Source: Streptomyces bungoensis (GTDB lineage Bacteria > Actinomycetota > Actinomycetes > Streptomycetales > Streptomycetaceae). Taken from it: 64,000 nucleotides of DNA. Positions within the stretch are counted from its first letter, which is position 1, and each line of letters begins with the position of its first letter. This document shows positions 63,112 to 64,000 of the stretch, in pieces. The stretch lies in contig NZ_KQ948875.1 of assembly GCF_001514215.1 (NCBI RefSeq), positions 49,642-113,641 on the forward strand. The letters are read 5' to 3'. The notes beneath the pieces were generated by a model that saw only the letters and a program-made list of their open reading frames with translations, had not been told where the DNA came from and searched no databases. Both the position numbers and the translations under genes were made by a program.

Positions 63112-63411
63112 ATGCTGCTACCCGCCAAGGCCGAAGTGGCCCGGCAGTTGCGGCGTTACCGGGCGTGGGAGCGCGTCATGCTCGCCTCGCCCCACGACCG
63201 CACGGTCCGGGCCACCTTCGAGGACTCGGGCTACACCTTGTGCGTGCTGATGGGAAAACGCTGCGCCCGTGAGGCGGCGGACGCGGCCGAGCGGTATCTG
63301 CGCTCGACCCCGGCCGGCTATCTGCGCGAGCAGGACGGGCGGCCACAGCCGGGCCGGTTGGCGCGACGCACGCCGCCACCGGAGCGGCGTTCCACGGCGT
63401 CGAGCCCCTGA
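63112..63411 (+). CDS. DUF5133-like small protein
   Basis: The 99-residue protein MLLPAKAEVARQLRRYRAWE...ASPHDRTVRATFEDSGYTLCVLMGKRCAREAADAAERYL (described by segments) resembles small Streptomyces DUF5133 proteins. GAAGAG precedes the ATG; an upstream ATG at 63004 is less likely. Function unknown. Confidence 0.75.
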   Translation: MLLPAKAEVARQLRRYRAWERVMLASPHDRTVRATFEDSGYTLCVLMGKRCAREAADAAERYLRSTPAGYLREQDGRPQPGRLARRTPPPERRSTASSP

Positions 63412-63458
63412 GCTGGCACCGTACACGGAACGGCAGCAGCCGAACCGTTTTCTCGGAT

Positions 63459-63489
63459 CGCGAAGCCGGGCCCGGGGCCCGGCTTCGCG
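63459..63489 (+). terminator. Hairpin between DUF5133-like gene and glgE
   Basis: A perfect 15-bp inverted repeat (CGCGAAGCCGGGCCC with its complement) with a 1-nt centre, ending 7 bp before the glgE ribosome binding site. It may terminate the upstream gene or act in the glgE leader. Confidence 0.65.
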
Positions 63490-63508
63490 TACGGCGGAGG
63501 TGAGATCC

Positions 63509-64000
63509 ATGCGCAGGACCCCGGCCATCGGCCGTGTGCCGGTACGTGACGTACGGCCGGCCGTGGAGTGCGGCAGGCGCCCGGCGAAGGCGGTGGCCGG
63601 GGAGACGTTCCAGATCACGGCGACCGTGTTCCGCGAGGGGCACGACGTGGTGGGCGCCAACGTGGTCCTGCGCGATCCGAAGGGCCGCCGCGGCCCGTGG
63701 ACGCCGATGCGGGAACTGTCCCCCGGCAGCGACCTCTGGGGCGCCGACGTGACCCCGGACGCGACCGGCCGCTGGACGTTCCGGGTGGAGGCGTGGAGCC
63801 ATCCGCTGGCGACCTGGCGGCACACCGCCTCGGTCAAGGTGCCGGCGGGCATCGACACCGGCCTGGTCCTGGAGGAGGGCGCCGAACTCTACGAGCGCGC
63901 GGCCGCGTCGGTGCCCAAGGGGCCGGAGCGCGACCTGGTCCTGGAGGCCGCGCGCGCCCTCGGCGACGACACCCTGTCGGTGCACCACCGGCTGAAGCCC
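63509..64000 (+). CDS. glgE: Alpha-1,4-glucan:maltose-1-phosphate maltosyltransferase GlgE, N-terminal part (partial)
   Basis: Only the first 164 codons are inside the window. They cover the GlgE N-terminal domain: IGRVPVRDVRPAVECGRRPAKAVAGE (by parts), TVFREGHDVVGANVVLRDP and KVPAGIDTGLVLEEGAELYERAAA. The full enzyme extends alpha-glucan with maltose-1-phosphate. GGAGGTGAG precedes the ATG. It lies near GlgX, consistent with one alpha-glucan pathway. Confidence 0.92.
   Translation, partial: MRRTPAIGRVPVRDVRPAVECGRRPAKAVAGETFQITATVFREGHDVVGANVVLRDPKGRRGPWTPMRELSPGSDLWGADVTPDATGRWTFRVEAWSHPLATWRHTASVKVPAGIDTGLVLEEGAELYERAAASVPKGPERDLVLEAARALGDDTLSVHHRLKP

Overview
This window looks like a chromosomal segment of a Streptomyces or very close relative. 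The DNA is very GC-rich with strong third-position GC bias, GTG starts are common, and the gene content is typical of the genus: GlgE/GlgX, SpoIIE-type phosphatases, a SigB-family sigma factor, an ANTAR protein, PucR, GntR, LacI and TetR regulators, a class F sortase, and secreted hydrolases. No rRNA, CRISPR array, insertion sequence or prophage was seen. The only tRNA is tRNA-Sec.

Region 1 (1-9.1 kb) is a selenocysteine island. It holds the end of a formate dehydrogenase Fe-S subunit, an NrfD-type membrane anchor, and a formate dehydrogenase catalytic subunit with an in-frame UGA (U189) and a SECIS-like hairpin. selD, the tRNA-Sec gene selC, selB and selA follow. selB and selC overlap tail to tail, so that the UGA stop of selB is the complement of the UCA anticodon of selC.

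Region 2 (9.5-20.7 kb) has a SpoIIE phosphatase with a MASE1-like membrane protein, a PIG-V-like mannosyltransferase, an N-terminally extended GAPDH, a LysR regulator, a GH51 arabinofuranosidase with a LacI regulator, and a TetR regulator with an SGNH hydrolase. Region 3 (20.7-30.5 kb) has a class F sortase beside a probable wall-anchored substrate, an SCO6745-like protein, a fructosamine-kinase-like protein, and a compact graspetide (ATP-grasp RiPP) locus. After these come an oxidoreductase, a second SpoIIE phosphatase, and an Lrp regulator with a class III aminotransferase. Region 4 (30.7-41.1 kb) has a serine hydrolase, a PucR regulator, a Sua5/YciO protein, a dienelactone hydrolase, a GH64 glucanase behind a CebR-like palindrome, an M4 metalloprotease and a metallophosphoesterase.

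Region 5 (41.5-48.2 kb) has a TauD dioxygenase, a LigD-type 3'-phosphoesterase, a large PAS/GAF/PP2C/ATPase protein, a peroxiredoxin with a DoxX-like protein, a secreted SH3 protein and an XRE-DUF2690 membrane protein. Region 6 (48.3-54.1 kb) is a GntR-regulated aromatic catabolic cluster resembling the lower gallate (gal) pathway: PIG-L/GalB, aldolase/GalC, GalD and an AAHS transporter. Its only ring-cleavage candidate is a VOC-type dioxygenase.

Region 7 (54.2-64 kb) has a stand-alone ATP-dependent DNA ligase, an orphan HemC, a MarR regulator with a tiny coupled membrane protein, a SigB-family sigma factor, an ANTAR protein and a VOC protein. It ends with a glycogen/maltosyl-transfer region (GlgX, an ATPase-fold protein, a DUF5133-like protein and the start of GlgE), which runs off the window edge.
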